Assembly (NCBI GenBank): GCA_003280025.1
Contig: QCGD01000016.1
Location: 1 to 35,282, forward strand
Source: Prochlorococcus sp. AG-363-P06
GTDB taxonomy: Bacteria; Cyanobacteriota; Cyanobacteriia; PCC-6307; Cyanobiaceae
DNA: 35,282 nt
Direction: 5' to 3'
The notes under the pieces were generated by a model, which did not search any database, was not told the DNA's origin, and saw nothing but the letters and a program-made list of their open reading frames with translations. A program made the translations under genes and the position numbers. Shown here piece after piece: positions 35,115 to 35,282 of this stretch (within the stretch, counting starts at the first letter, position 1; each line of letters begins with the position of its first letter).

Positions 35115-35282
35115 GTGAAACTATTTCAAAAATTACTAATTGCTCCTGCAGCATTAGGTCTTTTATCTCCTATAGCAGCAATAGCTAATGAGATTAACTT
35201 TTCTGATGTTTCTGACTACTCTTCAACAGAAGACGTTCAGAATATTAACGAATTTAACGCTAAAGAACTTGCTGTTACTAAT
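35115..35282 (+). CDS. Porin, N-terminal part (cut by the window end)
   Basis: The frame from GTG 35115 runs open to the edge (56 codons). It begins with a signal peptide (MKLFQKLLIAPAALGLLSP, cleavage after AAIA) and continues EINFSDVSDYSS and NEFNAKELAVTN, the start of the SLH-like region found in picocyanobacterial outer-membrane porins (SomA/iron-uptake porin type). This family forms the main outer-membrane channel. The remainder is outside the window, so the C-terminal barrel cannot be checked. Confidence 0.7.
   Translation, partial: MKLFQKLLIAPAALGLLSPIAAIANEINFSDVSDYSSTEDVQNINEFNAKELAVTN

Overview
The window is about 30% G+C and looks like a small-genome marine picocyanobacterium, most likely high-light Prochlorococcus. 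Supporting this are very short intergenic spaces, A/T-ending codons, a set of cyanobacteria/plant-restricted families (DUF92/VTE6-type, DUF3531, CPP1-like J-domain protein, TPM-domain thylakoid protein, DUF4278), a B12-dependent class II ribonucleotide reductase, and a picocyanobacterial-type porin at the right edge. Species assignment is inference from gene content. No insertion sequence, CRISPR array, tRNA or rRNA gene was seen.

Layout. 1-4.8 kb: an AT-rich leader with a 12-bp inverted repeat, a divergent Nramp-like metal transporter, a DoxX-type membrane protein, and a large single-chain double protease (zinc ribbon + membrane segment + HtrA-like serine protease + M48 metalloprotease). 4.8-6.4 kb: a gene-poor, structure-rich RNA region with several hairpins, possible micro-ORFs, one small membrane-protein gene and a probable 6S RNA (ssaA) just downstream of purK on the minus strand. 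6.4-8.8 kb: divergent purK and aroB, each broken by one extra A in a homopolymer. 8.8-15.8 kb: housekeeping genes, namely a MidA-like methyltransferase, a TPM protein, a metallophosphoesterase diverging from nadA (neither has an ATG/GTG/TTG start in the expected place), an S41 processing protease, ispG and an uracil-DNA glycosylase-like protein that seems to lack its Fe-S ligands. 16-21 kb: a class I aminotransferase, a phnD-phnC-phnE type phosphonate/phosphite ABC transporter with a double-length permease, and an SGNH hydrolase. 21-27.8 kb: minus-strand DUF3531-rsmE-DUF92 run, an ABC ATPase overlapping hslO (Hsp33), CPP1-like protein, prfC and a small methyltransferase. 27.9-30.2 kb: nrdJ. 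30.3-35.3 kb: small or poorly known genes, including a DUF4278 micro-protein with a structured leader and strong terminator, a TPR protein, an SPFH/SHOCT protein, an unknown membrane protein, a broken small gene with two in-frame stops, and the start of a porin.

Themes. Several genes tie to protein quality control (serine/metalloprotease fusion, S41 protease, Hsp33) and to nutrient economy in oligotrophic water (phosphonate/phosphite uptake, B12-dependent RNR, possible loss of an Fe-S cluster). The most unexplained part is 4.8-6.4 kb, where a long-range inverted repeat appears to cover the ribosome-binding site of a 20-codon amphipathic peptide ORF. All calls come from reading the sequence; no database search was run.
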